From Nitrosomonas sp. (GTDB lineage Bacteria; Pseudomonadota; Gammaproteobacteria; Burkholderiales; Nitrosomonadaceae), in the NCBI GenBank assembly GCA_028577615.1, contig JAJSDU010000027.1, forward strand, positions 1 through 39,565: a DNA stretch of 39,565 nt, read 5' to 3'. Under the pieces are notes generated by a model. It made no database searches, was not told where the DNA came from, and was given only the letters and a program-made list of their open reading frames with translations. The translations under genes were made by a program, and so were the position numbers. The stretch's first letter is position 1, and the number at the start of each line of letters is the position of its first letter. Below, one piece after another: positions 10,247 to 17,591 of this stretch.

Positions 10247-10725
10247 AAAAAAATCTCCTCATTTTATTGATTCAGATTGAACACAATCAGACTGGCAACC
10301 ATCTGTTCAGCGCTGAACGGCGGCACGTCCGGAAAAATCATTATCAGGTCTTATAGTTATTTTACAGAGTGCGGTTAATCAGCAAACATAATTCCTGCAA
10401 CGAACGGGCATTCAATACACCGCGCTTTTCCAGCCAGTCGCATTGCATTATGGTATGTGCGAATATGCATTAGCACTCCCCCAAGCAAATCGGCTATTTC
10501 CCCAACGATCACAGCGATATCAGCAGCGTGCTTCGATATGCAAAATACCTCTCTTTTTACTGTACGGGTCCGCCCCCCACCCGGATCATTGATCCAGCGC
10601 AATGAAAGTTCAGATTAATACATTCCGGCCAGTAAAGCCACTACAATAAAGACATGTGACGATATGAAAGTAGACGTTCTTCACGTATAGAACGCGATGT
10701 AAATTCAATCCAGAAGGAGAAAATT
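10247..10725. other. Spacer with a 14-bp perfect palindrome
   Basis: This is a divergent intergenic region between the duplicated-module protein and the HPF gene. It holds the perfect palindrome GTTCAGCGCTGAAC at 10305-10318, 59 nt upstream of the minus-strand ATG, a plausible operator position. A 75-codon minus-strand frame (10602 to 10375) needs a TTG start and has no Shine-Dalgarno or family match, so it is not called. The HPF gene has its Shine-Dalgarno (AAGGAG) near 10713. Confidence 0.4.
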
Positions 10726-11283
10726 ATGGAAATCACATTGCAAATTACCATGCGGGATATTCTTCACTCTGATGCTTTGGAAAGCCATATCCGTGAAAAA
10801 GCGGCAAAACTGGAGAAATTTTATCCGCATATCATGCATTGCCGTATTGTCGTTGATTTACCCCACAAGCATCACCATCAAGGCCGGTTGTTTAATGTGC
10901 GCATCGACATGACGGTGCCGGGAGGCGAATTGGTGGTCAATCGTGTTACCAATGAAGATATTTATGTTGCAGTACGCGATGCATTCCAAACCGCCAAACG
11001 TCAGCTGGAGGACTACGGACGCAGGCAGCGCGGCGACACCAAAACCCACACACCGGTGTTGCACGGAAGAATTACACGTTTATTCAGAGACGAAGGCTAC
11101 GGTTTCATCGAAACAGCGGACGGTCGTGAACTGTATTTTCATCGTGACAACCTGGCCGGCCATGATTTTGGCCAGCTGAGCGCAGGAGAAGAAGTGCAAT
11201 TTCTGGAGGACATCGGCCATGAAGGTTATCAGGCCAAGCGTATCAGCACCGGTAAGCACCACCTTCCGGGCAGCGACACTTGA
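10726..11283 (+). CDS. HPF/RaiA-like ribosome-associated protein fused to a cold-shock domain
   Basis: A 185-aa two-domain protein. Residues 1 to about 105 are an HPF/RaiA (sigma-54 modulation) domain (MEITLQITMRDI, the KAAKLEKFYPHI helix, NEDIYVAVRDAFQTAKRQLEDY), which binds the decoding centre of idle 30S subunits. Residues from about 113 form a cold-shock nucleic-acid-binding fold with LHGRITRLFRDEGYGFIE (RNP-1-like) and ELYFHRDNL (RNP-2-like). The linker is basic. The product probably acts in ribosome hibernation or RNA protection under stress. The start follows the Shine-Dalgarno AAGGAG. The gene is monocistronic in appearance, with the pncB-like remnant 28 nt downstream. Confidence 0.85.
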   Translation: MEITLQITMRDILHSDALESHIREKAAKLEKFYPHIMHCRIVVDLPHKHHHQGRLFNVRIDMTVPGGELVVNRVTNEDIYVAVRDAFQTAKRQLEDYGRRQRGDTKTHTPVLHGRITRLFRDEGYGFIETADGRELYFHRDNLAGHDFGQLSAGEEVQFLEDIGHEGYQAKRISTGKHHLPGSDT

Positions 11284-11311
11284 TACAGCCATGGTCTAGG
11301 AAGCTAGCCGC

Positions 11312-11425
11312 ATGAATCCGTTATCCAATCCGCTATTGACCGATCTATACCAGTTCACGATCTCCAATGCCCTGCAAACATTGGCTGCACAACTGGATCA
11401 GAAACACCTTAAACTCGATCGATAA
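11312..11425 (+). pseudogene. Remnant of nicotinate phosphoribosyltransferase N-terminus
   Basis: A 37-codon open frame begins MNPLSNPLLTDLYQFTISNA and ends shortly after at TAA (11423-11425). The stretch NPLLTDLYQFT matches the characteristic amino terminus of bacterial nicotinate phosphoribosyltransferases (LLTDLYQLTM), which are normally around 400-490 aa long. After about 18 residues the similarity ends (LQTLAAQLDQKHLKLDR). I read this as the surviving first exon-like fragment of a deleted pncB gene. A real micropeptide is possible but less likely. The match is from memory of the family motif and is short. Confidence 0.4.
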
Positions 11426-11485
11426 CTATCGAAGTCAAACCGCAATAAATTATTTTTTATTTCAATACAAAGATGGAATGGGTGC

Positions 11486-11516
11486 TTGACAAAATTGTCA
11501 AATAGAGCAGGATAAA
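11486..11516 (+). promoter_or_regulatory. Candidate promoter with overlapping inverted repeat
   Basis: TTGACAAAATTGTCAA (11486-11501) is a near-perfect inverted repeat whose left arm is a consensus -35 hexamer. An AT-rich -10-like GATAAA follows at 11511-11516, a spacing of 19 bp, somewhat long. It lies about 130 nt upstream of the CBS-domain gene. The repeat could also be an operator. It differs from the FNR/CRP class in half-site (TTGAC) and spacing. Confidence 0.35.
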
Positions 11517-11643
11517 AAAGAGACTAAAGCGCTTAATTCAATATAAGGATAACGACGAACCGCAAGAACAAAAGAATGTTTTCTATTTAAACCAGCAAGC
11601 GGGTAAATTGCTATTTTTTATCAAAAAGAGAAAGGAGACTATT

Positions 11644-12093
11644 ATGACAGTCGGCGAAATCTGCAACCGTGAAGTCATTGTCATTCAACGCGACGAGACC
11701 GTGCTGGAAGCAGCCAGACTGATGCGCCAGCATCATGTAGGCGCAATCATCGTGATCGATAAACCCAACGGCCGAGCGATACCGACTGGTATCGTCACCG
11801 ATCGAGACCTGGTCGTGGAAGTGCTGGCGACCGAGCTGGACGAAACCGTTATTACCGTCGGCGATATCATGACACAGGAACTGTTTACCATGAAGGAAAA
11901 TGCCGCCACGTATGATGTCATCGACTTCATGCGCCGCAAAACTATCCGTCGGCTGCCAATTGTCGACGAAGCCGGAGAATTGGTCGGTATATTAACGCTG
12001 GATGATGTTTTGGAAATTCTGTCCGAAGAAATGCTCGATCTGGCAAAGCTGGTCAGATATGAGCAAAAAAAAGAAGCACGATACCGCCCTTAG
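11644..12093 (+). CDS. Tandem CBS-domain protein
   Basis: A 149-aa cytoplasmic protein made almost entirely of two CBS domains (a Bateman module). The first is at residues about 1-70 (VIVIQRDETVLEAARLMRQHHVGAIIVID, GIVTDRDLV) and the second at about 75-130 (MTQELFTMKENAATYDVIDFMRRKTIRRLPIVDEAGELVGILTLDDVL). Such stand-alone pairs bind adenosine nucleotides and often modulate a partner protein, but nothing adjacent identifies one. The ATG at 11644 is chosen because AAAGGAG lies about 6 nt before it. An in-frame start 12 codons upstream would place the ribosome-binding site inside the gene. It converges on the Zur-like gene. Confidence 0.88.
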   Translation: MTVGEICNREVIVIQRDETVLEAARLMRQHHVGAIIVIDKPNGRAIPTGIVTDRDLVVEVLATELDETVITVGDIMTQELFTMKENAATYDVIDFMRRKTIRRLPIVDEAGELVGILTLDDVLEILSEEMLDLAKLVRYEQKKEARYRP

Positions 12094-12189
12094 CATCCTG
12101 AACTGGTTTTCGCTGAGAATGACCGTTTCATTACAGCAGAACTGGCAACATGAGCGCGTTCTTGAGTTATGCCAAAGCGCTTCTTCGGT

Positions 12190-12654
12190 TCAGGCAGACT
12201 GGATTTTGCATTGCTTACAGATTCCGTGTAATTCCAGCTGTTTATGCGTCAGCAAAAAACCTGTACTCCGAATGCTGTGTTCCAGTTCTTCAATAATCGC
12301 TTTTTTAATCCCAACTTCCTTGACGCCGCCGCAGCGATCACAAATCAGGAATTGCGGCATTTCGTGTTGATGATTGCACGTAATGTGTGAGCATGAAATG
12401 TATTGGCTTGCTGTTTCGAGTTTATGTACCAATTTCTCTTTGATTAAAAAATCCAGCATGCGATAAACTGACATTACAGGCAACGATTCCTGGAACTGCT
12501 CTTTGTAACGGTCGACAATATCGTACGCCGAAAGCGGTAAAGCGGAATTTAACAGCACCATCAGCACTTTCTTACGCTTATTGGTCAGTTTGTTTCCCGT
12601 CGATGCGCATGATTCCTGGGATTTTGCGATAATCTTTTCAATATCAGCTGTCAT
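12190..12654 (-). CDS. zur: Fur-family transcriptional regulator, Zur-like
   Basis: A 154-aa Fur superfamily repressor. The winged helix covers residues about 20-85 (LTNKRKKVLMVLL, SAYDIVDRY, the recognition helix near PVMSVYRMLDFL). The dimerisation domain has two CxxC structural zinc pairs, C105/C108 (LICDRCGG) and C146/C149 (HGICKQCK), plus a Cys/His-rich sensor segment C88, C93, H95 and H97 (SCSHITCNHQH). This cysteine layout and the neighbourhood (CobW GTPase, DUF1826, ZnuD-like receptor) indicate Zur, the zinc-responsive repressor, rather than Fur or PerR. It follows DUF1826 on the same strand after a 272-nt spacer. It is convergent with the CBS gene. Confidence 0.82.
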   Translation of the reverse strand: MTADIEKIIAKSQESCASTGNKLTNKRKKVLMVLLNSALPLSAYDIVDRYKEQFQESLPVMSVYRMLDFLIKEKLVHKLETASQYISCSHITCNHQHEMPQFLICDRCGGVKEVGIKKAIIEELEHSIRSTGFLLTHKQLELHGICKQCKIQSA

Positions 12655-12926
12655 TTGGTTTGCGGTAATAAGAAATGATAAGTTTTTTGAGCACAGACAG
12701 GTCGTGCTGATAGTATATATAACTCTTGCACGTCAAAACCCGGTTCTTTATCTTTATTACCGTCAAGCGTATCAATATACGTTCATCAGAAAAAAACACC
12801 CACTTCATACTTGTATTTTTTATAAGCCATAAGCCATCGTCCCGCCTTCTACCAACCAAATAAGGCATTATTTCTGTATATTCAAGTACAACGCACGGCA
12901 AATGAATTTGTTTGTGGCGCATCCAT

Positions 12927-13586
12927 TCAGCAGGAAAAATCAAGCGTTAATAATAATCTTGTTTCATCAGCACTTAGTACCGGTGAACGATGAACTACAC
13001 CGAAGCCATCATTATCATCCCATGCGTCGCCTTTAAACAAAGCAACATCTCCAGCCTCTAATTGCCGGACAAGCTCAGTGTATACAGGTTCATCATGACT
13101 TATTCCCGGCATTTCCGGTTTGACCGTCCGGCTATCTAGCCATTCGGTTCCTTTTCCGGAATAAGTCGTTATTAAACGGCATGGCACTTTATCGGTATGA
13201 AAACGCGGACACATTGCCTTGTTCAACACGCACAATCTGAAACCGACTTGCTCAAGGTCGAACAAGTCGGCAAACATATTCGCCACTGTGAGAATATCTT
13301 CAATAAAATTTTGCCGGCAGTGGTGTTGGGGCAGCAATTCATTGAGCAAATCACCTGACTGACATAAAGACATTACCTGCGTGATTCTGAAATCCTGAAA
13401 AGCTTGTTGCAGAAAAGCACTATATTCCTGAACATCTGTGCTCATTGCACGTTTAAAAATACACAACTTGATTTGTGTATCAAATATTTGCGTCAATACA
13501 TCCGGCGTATCTCCAGACAGGCTTATTTGTGTGGCACAGATTGACTGGCGCACCACTTGTTCGTTTATTGCAAATACACTTTGCAT
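12927..13586 (-). CDS. DUF1826 family protein, putative metal-binding oxygenase-like fold
   Basis: A 219-aa protein of the DUF1826 type, commonly found beside COG0523 GTPases in zinc-responsive clusters. No experimental function is known to me. I see an HxD pair, H130 and D132 (PRFHTDKVPCR), a later His199 (GFGVVHRSP) and Arg210 in an ETRLLLTLDF strand. This is the spacing of the metal triad and the 2-oxoglutarate-binding Arg in Fe(II)/2OG oxygenases. That functional reading is inference. The ATG at 13586 lies 2 nt after the cobW stop. A TTG five codons upstream would overlap cobW. Co-translation with cobW is very likely. Confidence 0.78.
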   Translation of the reverse strand: MQSVFAINEQVVRQSICATQISLSGDTPDVLTQIFDTQIKLCIFKRAMSTDVQEYSAFLQQAFQDFRITQVMSLCQSGDLLNELLPQHHCRQNFIEDILTVANMFADLFDLEQVGFRLCVLNKAMCPRFHTDKVPCRLITTYSGKGTEWLDSRTVKPEMPGISHDEPVYTELVRQLEAGDVALFKGDAWDDNDGFGVVHRSPVLSADETRLLLTLDFSC

Positions 13587-13588
13587 TG

Positions 13589-14803
13589 TTACGCCTGCCA
13601 AGCGGGAAACGGATCGCTCAATGCAGTCCAGCTTGCTTCACCTGCTTCAAACTCTGCATCCGTCAACAGGCACTCATCCAGCCATTGACTCAAAGCATGC
13701 TGATCGAGGTTCTGTCCAATAAATACCAGTTCCTGTCGCCGATCGCCGTAAGGTTCCTGCCATTTTTCCATGATCGACTGAATATCGCTCGTGTCCTGCG
13801 GCCATTCTTTTCTCGGCACTGCCTTCCAGAACATTCCGGCATAACCGTATCGCGCAATACCACCCGCCTGACTCCATTGTCCTGCATAATCCGGTCGCGT
13901 TGCCAGCCAGAAAAAGCCCTTGGAGCGAAGCAGTTTGCCTTCTGTTCCCCAGGGTTGATGTAAAAAGTCATAAAAACGTTGTGGATGGAATGGTTTTCTG
14001 GCTGAATAGACAAAGCTGCCTATGCCATATTCTTCAGCTTCGGGAATATGTTCACCACGCATTTCTTTTAACCAGCCTGGCGCTCGTTGTGCCTCCTCAA
14101 AACTGAACTTTCCAGTATTCAGGATTTTAGAAAGTTGTACCTGTCCATTTTCGATAGCAATAATTTCCGCCTCCCTATTCAAACAGCGCAAAACACTGTG
14201 CAGTTTCCTTAATTTTTCAGAATCGACCAGATCGGTTTTGTTGATCAGAATAACATCACAGAATTCCACCTGGTCAATCAACAGATCGGCGATACTGCGT
14301 TCATCGTCTTCTCCCAGGCTTTCGCCCGCTTCCTGCAGCATTTCGGCTTGTTCATAATCACGCAGGAAATTAACAGCATCAACCACTGTTACCATCGTAT
14401 CCAGACGTGCAATTTCAGACAGGCCTATACCAGTCTCGTCAGCAAATGTAAATGTTTCCGCGATCGGCAGTGGTTCCGATATTCCTGTCGATTCTATGAT
14501 CAGATAATCAAACCTTTTCTCGCTGGCAAGCTTGCGCACCGCAATCAACAGGTCCTCGCGTAATGTGCAGCAAATGCAACCATTGCTGAATTCAATCAGC
14601 TTCTCTTCGGATCGGTTCAATGAAATTTCTTTATCGATAATAGCCGCATCAATATTGATTTCACTCATATCATTGACAATCACGGCGACACGCAATCCTT
14701 TCCGATTCTTCAGAATATGATGCAAAACAGTAGTTTTACCCGCGCCCAGAAATCCGGAAAGCACAGTTACCGGCAGACGATCGTCATTATGTTCGATATA
14801 CAT
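13589..14803 (-). CDS. COG0523/CobW GTPase, zinc metallochaperone type
   Basis: A 404-aa G3E-family P-loop GTPase that delivers metal to client proteins under metal limitation. Walker A is SGFLGAGKT (about residues 16-24), and the metal-binding CxCC signature is GCICC (C76, C78, C79). The guanine-specificity motif NKTD lies near residue 190, and the CobW C-terminal domain ([11 protein letters not shown]...[20 protein letters not shown]) follows. The subgroup resembles ZigA/YciC-like Zur-regulated zinc chaperones, judged by the long C-terminal half and by the neighbours. It is the first gene of a minus-strand operon with DUF1826. A Zur-box-like palindrome sits 43 nt before its ATG. Confidence 0.88.
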   Translation of the reverse strand: MYIEHNDDRLPVTVLSGFLGAGKTTVLHHILKNRKGLRVAVIVNDMSEINIDAAIIDKEISLNRSEEKLIEFSNGCICCTLREDLLIAVRKLASEKRFDYLIIESTGISEPLPIAETFTFADETGIGLSEIARLDTMVTVVDAVNFLRDYEQAEMLQEAGESLGEDDERSIADLLIDQVEFCDVILINKTDLVDSEKLRKLHSVLRCLNREAEIIAIENGQVQLSKILNTGKFSFEEAQRAPGWLKEMRGEHIPEAEEYGIGSFVYSARKPFHPQRFYDFLHQPWGTEGKLLRSKGFFWLATRPDYAGQWSQAGGIARYGYAGMFWKAVPRKEWPQDTSDIQSIMEKWQEPYGDRRQELVFIGQNLDQHALSQWLDECLLTDAEFEAGEASWTALSDPFPAWQA

Positions 14804-14845
14804 ATATAGGCATTAAATTTTGTAGTTCACATATTGCTTTCAGCT

Positions 14846-14862
14846 ATGATATAACATATCAT
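14846..14862. promoter_or_regulatory. Candidate Zur box upstream of cobW
   Basis: ATGATATAACATATCAT is a perfect 7-3-7 inverted repeat. Against the proteobacterial Zur consensus core ATGTTATANTATAACAT it matches at 13 of the 16 defined positions with identical length and symmetry. It lies 43 nt upstream of the cobW ATG, where a repressor would cover the promoter. The assignment is by eye. Confidence 0.6.
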
Positions 14863-15226
14863 TCATAAAATACAGTATTATCCAATCATTATTTCTGTGT
14901 TGCGGATTGATTGTAATTTACTGTTTCGTGCTGGCTATGCAGACTACTACTGATCGACTACTATGCGCGTCGCATTTTTAAATCCTGATTCTTTACCACT
15001 CCTTATTCCGCCCTCTTCAAAGAAATAAGGAATTAAAGTTTGATTCTGGAACGCAATTCAACATGTAAAATAAGAAGTTATCGCGCCTCGGGAAGTAAAA
15101 CCAGTATCTTTGAAGCGTGTTTCTGAACTGATGCAATATCCTTCCCCTCAGGCAATCAGAGATCCGCTCTGGTATTCTCGAGGCGCTTTTTCAGCAAAAT
15201 ATGGCATTACTCTGAATCCAAAAAAA
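14863..15226. other. Divergent spacer between cobW and the TonB receptor
   Basis: This AT-rich intergenic DNA lies between the two candidate Zur boxes. It contains a small hairpin (CCTTATT at 15001-15007 pairing with AATAAGG at 15024-15030) and no open frame with a recognisable product. It is long for a simple divergent promoter, so the two operons probably have separate promoters. Confidence 0.4.
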
Positions 15227-15245
15227 AATGTATCAACGAAACATT
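15227..15245. promoter_or_regulatory. Weaker candidate Zur box upstream of the TonB receptor
   Basis: AATGTATCAACGAAACATT has half-sites AATGT and ACATT separated by 9 nt. This is exactly the arm spacing of the Zur consensus AATGT-N9-ACATT, but the inner positions are poorly conserved. It lies 33 nt before the GTG start of the receptor gene. Confidence 0.33.
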
Positions 15246-15277
15246 ACTATAGCTTTCGATTTATCAGAGCCTGAACA

Positions 15278-17590
15278 GTGCGCAGTGACAATCGATACAT
15301 CAACCATAACCTGCTTTCAGGAATCGGCGGGGCGCAACAAATACTCCTGTTCATGCCGTACATAGCAATTATGCTGTTTCTGACGCTGATCATGGCAAAC
15401 ACTGATAACGCCCTGGCCGAAGATACAGTCCATAAATCGACGCATCGCAAGGCGTCGAATGAATCTGCCGGAAACAGCCCCATGATTCAGCTTACGCCGA
15501 TCAACATCATCGGCGCCACACCAGAACCGGCATCGACCCCAAATGCCAGCACACTGGAGGGCCGCTCACTGCATCTGCGGCAAAGTGACACGCTAGGTCA
15601 GACACTGCACGAAGAACTGGGCATCAGCAATGCGTCTTTCGGACCCGGTGTCGGCATACCGGTTATCCGCGGACTGACAGGCTCTCGTGTACGCATCCTG
15701 CAAAACGGTATTGGCACGCATGATGGCAGCAGCCTCAGCCCCGATCACGCGCTGGCGCTCGACACGCTGTTTGCACACGAAATCAAAGTGCTGCGCGGCC
15801 CTGAGATTATTCGTTACGGCGGAAATGCCATCGGTGGTATTGTCGACGTGAGTGACGGCCGCATACCGGAGCGGCGCGCCAGGAAAACCGTCAGCGGCAC
15901 CGCCGAAAGCCGTTATGACACCAACGCTAACGGCACGCACTCGGCTTTTACATTAAATACGGGAAAAGACAGTATTGCGTTCAACTTGGGCGGCTTTTTT
16001 CGCGATCGTAATGACATCAGAATACCCGGCAAGGCCATCGACGAAACCTTTGCGGCGCAGCAGCTGGGACTGACGGAAATAACCAATGTCAGCGGTAAAA
16101 TACCGAATACGGACAGCAAAGCCATTGGTGGTTTTACCGGCATTTCGTGGCTGGGGAATCAGGCTATGGCGGGTATGTCGGTCAGTCACACCGACAACCG
16201 GTATGGCATACCCCGAGGCAGCCATCAACTCGATCCCAACCATCTTGACGGTCTGGAAACAGTTCTGCCAAGGCTTGACGATCTGACGGGATTTGAAGAT
16301 ATTTTCGGACCGCAGGCATTATTTCCCAATGTCCGCATTAATATGCGGCAAACGCGCTACGATTTCAAATCCGAATGGTACGAACCGGTGCGCGGCATTG
16401 ACAGCATCAGTTTCCGTTACGGACTTATCGATTACGGACATACCGAATTCGAAGGCGGATCGCCGTTCACGCGCTTTAAAAATAATGTCGGCGAAGGCCG
16501 TCTGGAAATACAGCAGAGTCTACTCCACAATCTCAACAGCACCTACGGTGTGCAATGGATCGACCGGAAATTCTCGGCACTCGGCGTTGAGACGTTTGTG
16601 CCGAAAACCAGTCAACTGTCACTCGGTCTTTACACCACGCAAACGTACACCTGGAACAACTGGACATTGCAGGGTGGCGTCCGGTTCGAACACGCCCGCG
16701 CCAACCCCGCGGCAACCGAGCTGCGGTTGCGCGGCAGCGCCCTGCCGCCGGTGCCGTTACCAGGTTCGGTTGACTACCAGGCCGTATCCGCTTCTACAGC
16801 TGTGCAATGGAGTCCGCGCCAGGATGTCACAGCCAAACTGACTTTTAATCACGGCGAGCGCCCACCGGACATCCAGGAATTATTCGCATTCGGTCCGCAC
16901 CTGTCCACGCGCAGCTTTGAAATCGGTAACGTGCAATTAAAAAATGAAACCGTGAACATGGCCGACCTGGGTTTTGAATGGAAAACCGAACGATTCAGCG
17001 CACGGATTAATGGTTACTATAACCGCACCAATGATTTTATTTTTCTGCGTAATACCGGTCTGGTTTATGAGGTAGACAACGAAGTCATACGCCAGCGTTG
17101 TGTCAGCGCGGCGGAATGCGTATCGGTTTTTGCTTACGGCCAGCGCAGCGCGGAATTCATCGGTTACGAATCCCGAGTCGACGCAACACTTTACCAATTA
17201 CCCTACGGCAGCCTGTCGCTGTCATTGTTCTCCGATTACGTGCGCGGTCGCTTCGTCAATGGCGATCGTGACGACGTACCCCGTATGCCGCCACTGCGCT
17301 ATGGCGCCGAACTGGGATTCGGAAATTCGATCTGGAACACCGCGCTGCGTTTTACCCGTGCCGAAGCGCAGCGACATCCCGGTCAAAATGAAACACCAAC
17401 AAATAGTTACCATTTATTGACAGCGTCGGCGGACTATCAACTTAAAGCAAACCAATGGGGAGATTTATGGTTATTCGCAAAAGGATACAATCTGCTCAAT
17501 GAAGAAATACGCAATTCTGTTTCGTTTTTGCGCAATTTTGCGCCGGAACCTGGCCGCAGCTTCATTTTTGGCGTACGCGCCACATTTTAG
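15278..17590 (+). CDS. ZnuD-like TonB-dependent outer-membrane receptor
   Basis: A 770-aa outer-membrane receptor, probably for zinc or a zinc complex. A signal peptide is seen (LLFMPYIAIMLFLTLIMANTDNALA, cleaved before ED). A plug domain follows near residues 65-185 (DTLGQTLHEELGISNASFG, PVIRGLTGSRVRILQNGIGTHD, LRGPEIIRYGGNAIGGIVDV), then a beta-barrel ending in the terminal Phe (FIFGVRATF). The SSLSPDHA segment is characteristic of the ZnuD group. A GTG start is given. An ATG at 15353 would leave a tighter signal peptide and is a good alternative, as neither has a strong Shine-Dalgarno. The downstream gene begins 1 nt after its stop, so the two are co-translated. Confidence 0.85.
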   Translation: MRSDNRYINHNLLSGIGGAQQILLFMPYIAIMLFLTLIMANTDNALAEDTVHKSTHRKASNESAGNSPMIQLTPINIIGATPEPASTPNASTLEGRSLHLRQSDTLGQTLHEELGISNASFGPGVGIPVIRGLTGSRVRILQNGIGTHDGSSLSPDHALALDTLFAHEIKVLRGPEIIRYGGNAIGGIVDVSDGRIPERRARKTVSGTAESRYDTNANGTHSAFTLNTGKDSIAFNLGGFFRDRNDIRIPGKAIDETFAAQQLGLTEITNVSGKIPNTDSKAIGGFTGISWLGNQAMAGMSVSHTDNRYGIPRGSHQLDPNHLDGLETVLPRLDDLTGFEDIFGPQALFPNVRINMRQTRYDFKSEWYEPVRGIDSISFRYGLIDYGHTEFEGGSPFTRFKNNVGEGRLEIQQSLLHNLNSTYGVQWIDRKFSALGVETFVPKTSQLSLGLYTTQTYTWNNWTLQGGVRFEHARANPAATELRLRGSALPPVPLPGSVDYQAVSASTAVQWSPRQDVTAKLTFNHGERPPDIQELFAFGPHLSTRSFEIGNVQLKNETVNMADLGFEWKTERFSARINGYYNRTNDFIFLRNTGLVYEVDNEVIRQRCVSAAECVSVFAYGQRSAEFIGYESRVDATLYQLPYGSLSLSLFSDYVRGRFVNGDRDDVPRMPPLRYGAELGFGNSIWNTALRFTRAEAQRHPGQNETPTNSYHLLTASADYQLKANQWGDLWLFAKGYNLLNEEIRNSVSFLRNFAPEPGRSFIFGVRATF

Positions 17591-17591
17591 T

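Noticed and set aside
10375-10602. 75-codon minus-strand frame upstream of the HPF gene
   Set aside because: TTG start, no ribosome-binding site, no recognisable product.
12710-12726. TAGTATATATAACT as an autoregulatory Zur box before zur
   Set aside because: The core is simple alternating AT of the wrong length, expected by chance in this AT-rich spacer.
12644-12943. 99-codon minus-strand frame that bridges DUF1826 and zur with small overlaps at both ends
   Set aside because: It needs a TTG start, lacks a Shine-Dalgarno, and has AT-driven composition without family resemblance. The overlaps are probably chance in an AT-rich spacer.
15229-15258. GAAACATTACTATAGCTTTC as a Zur or Fur palindrome
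   Set aside because: Only the outer four bases pair. The AATGT-N9-ACATT reading just upstream is better.
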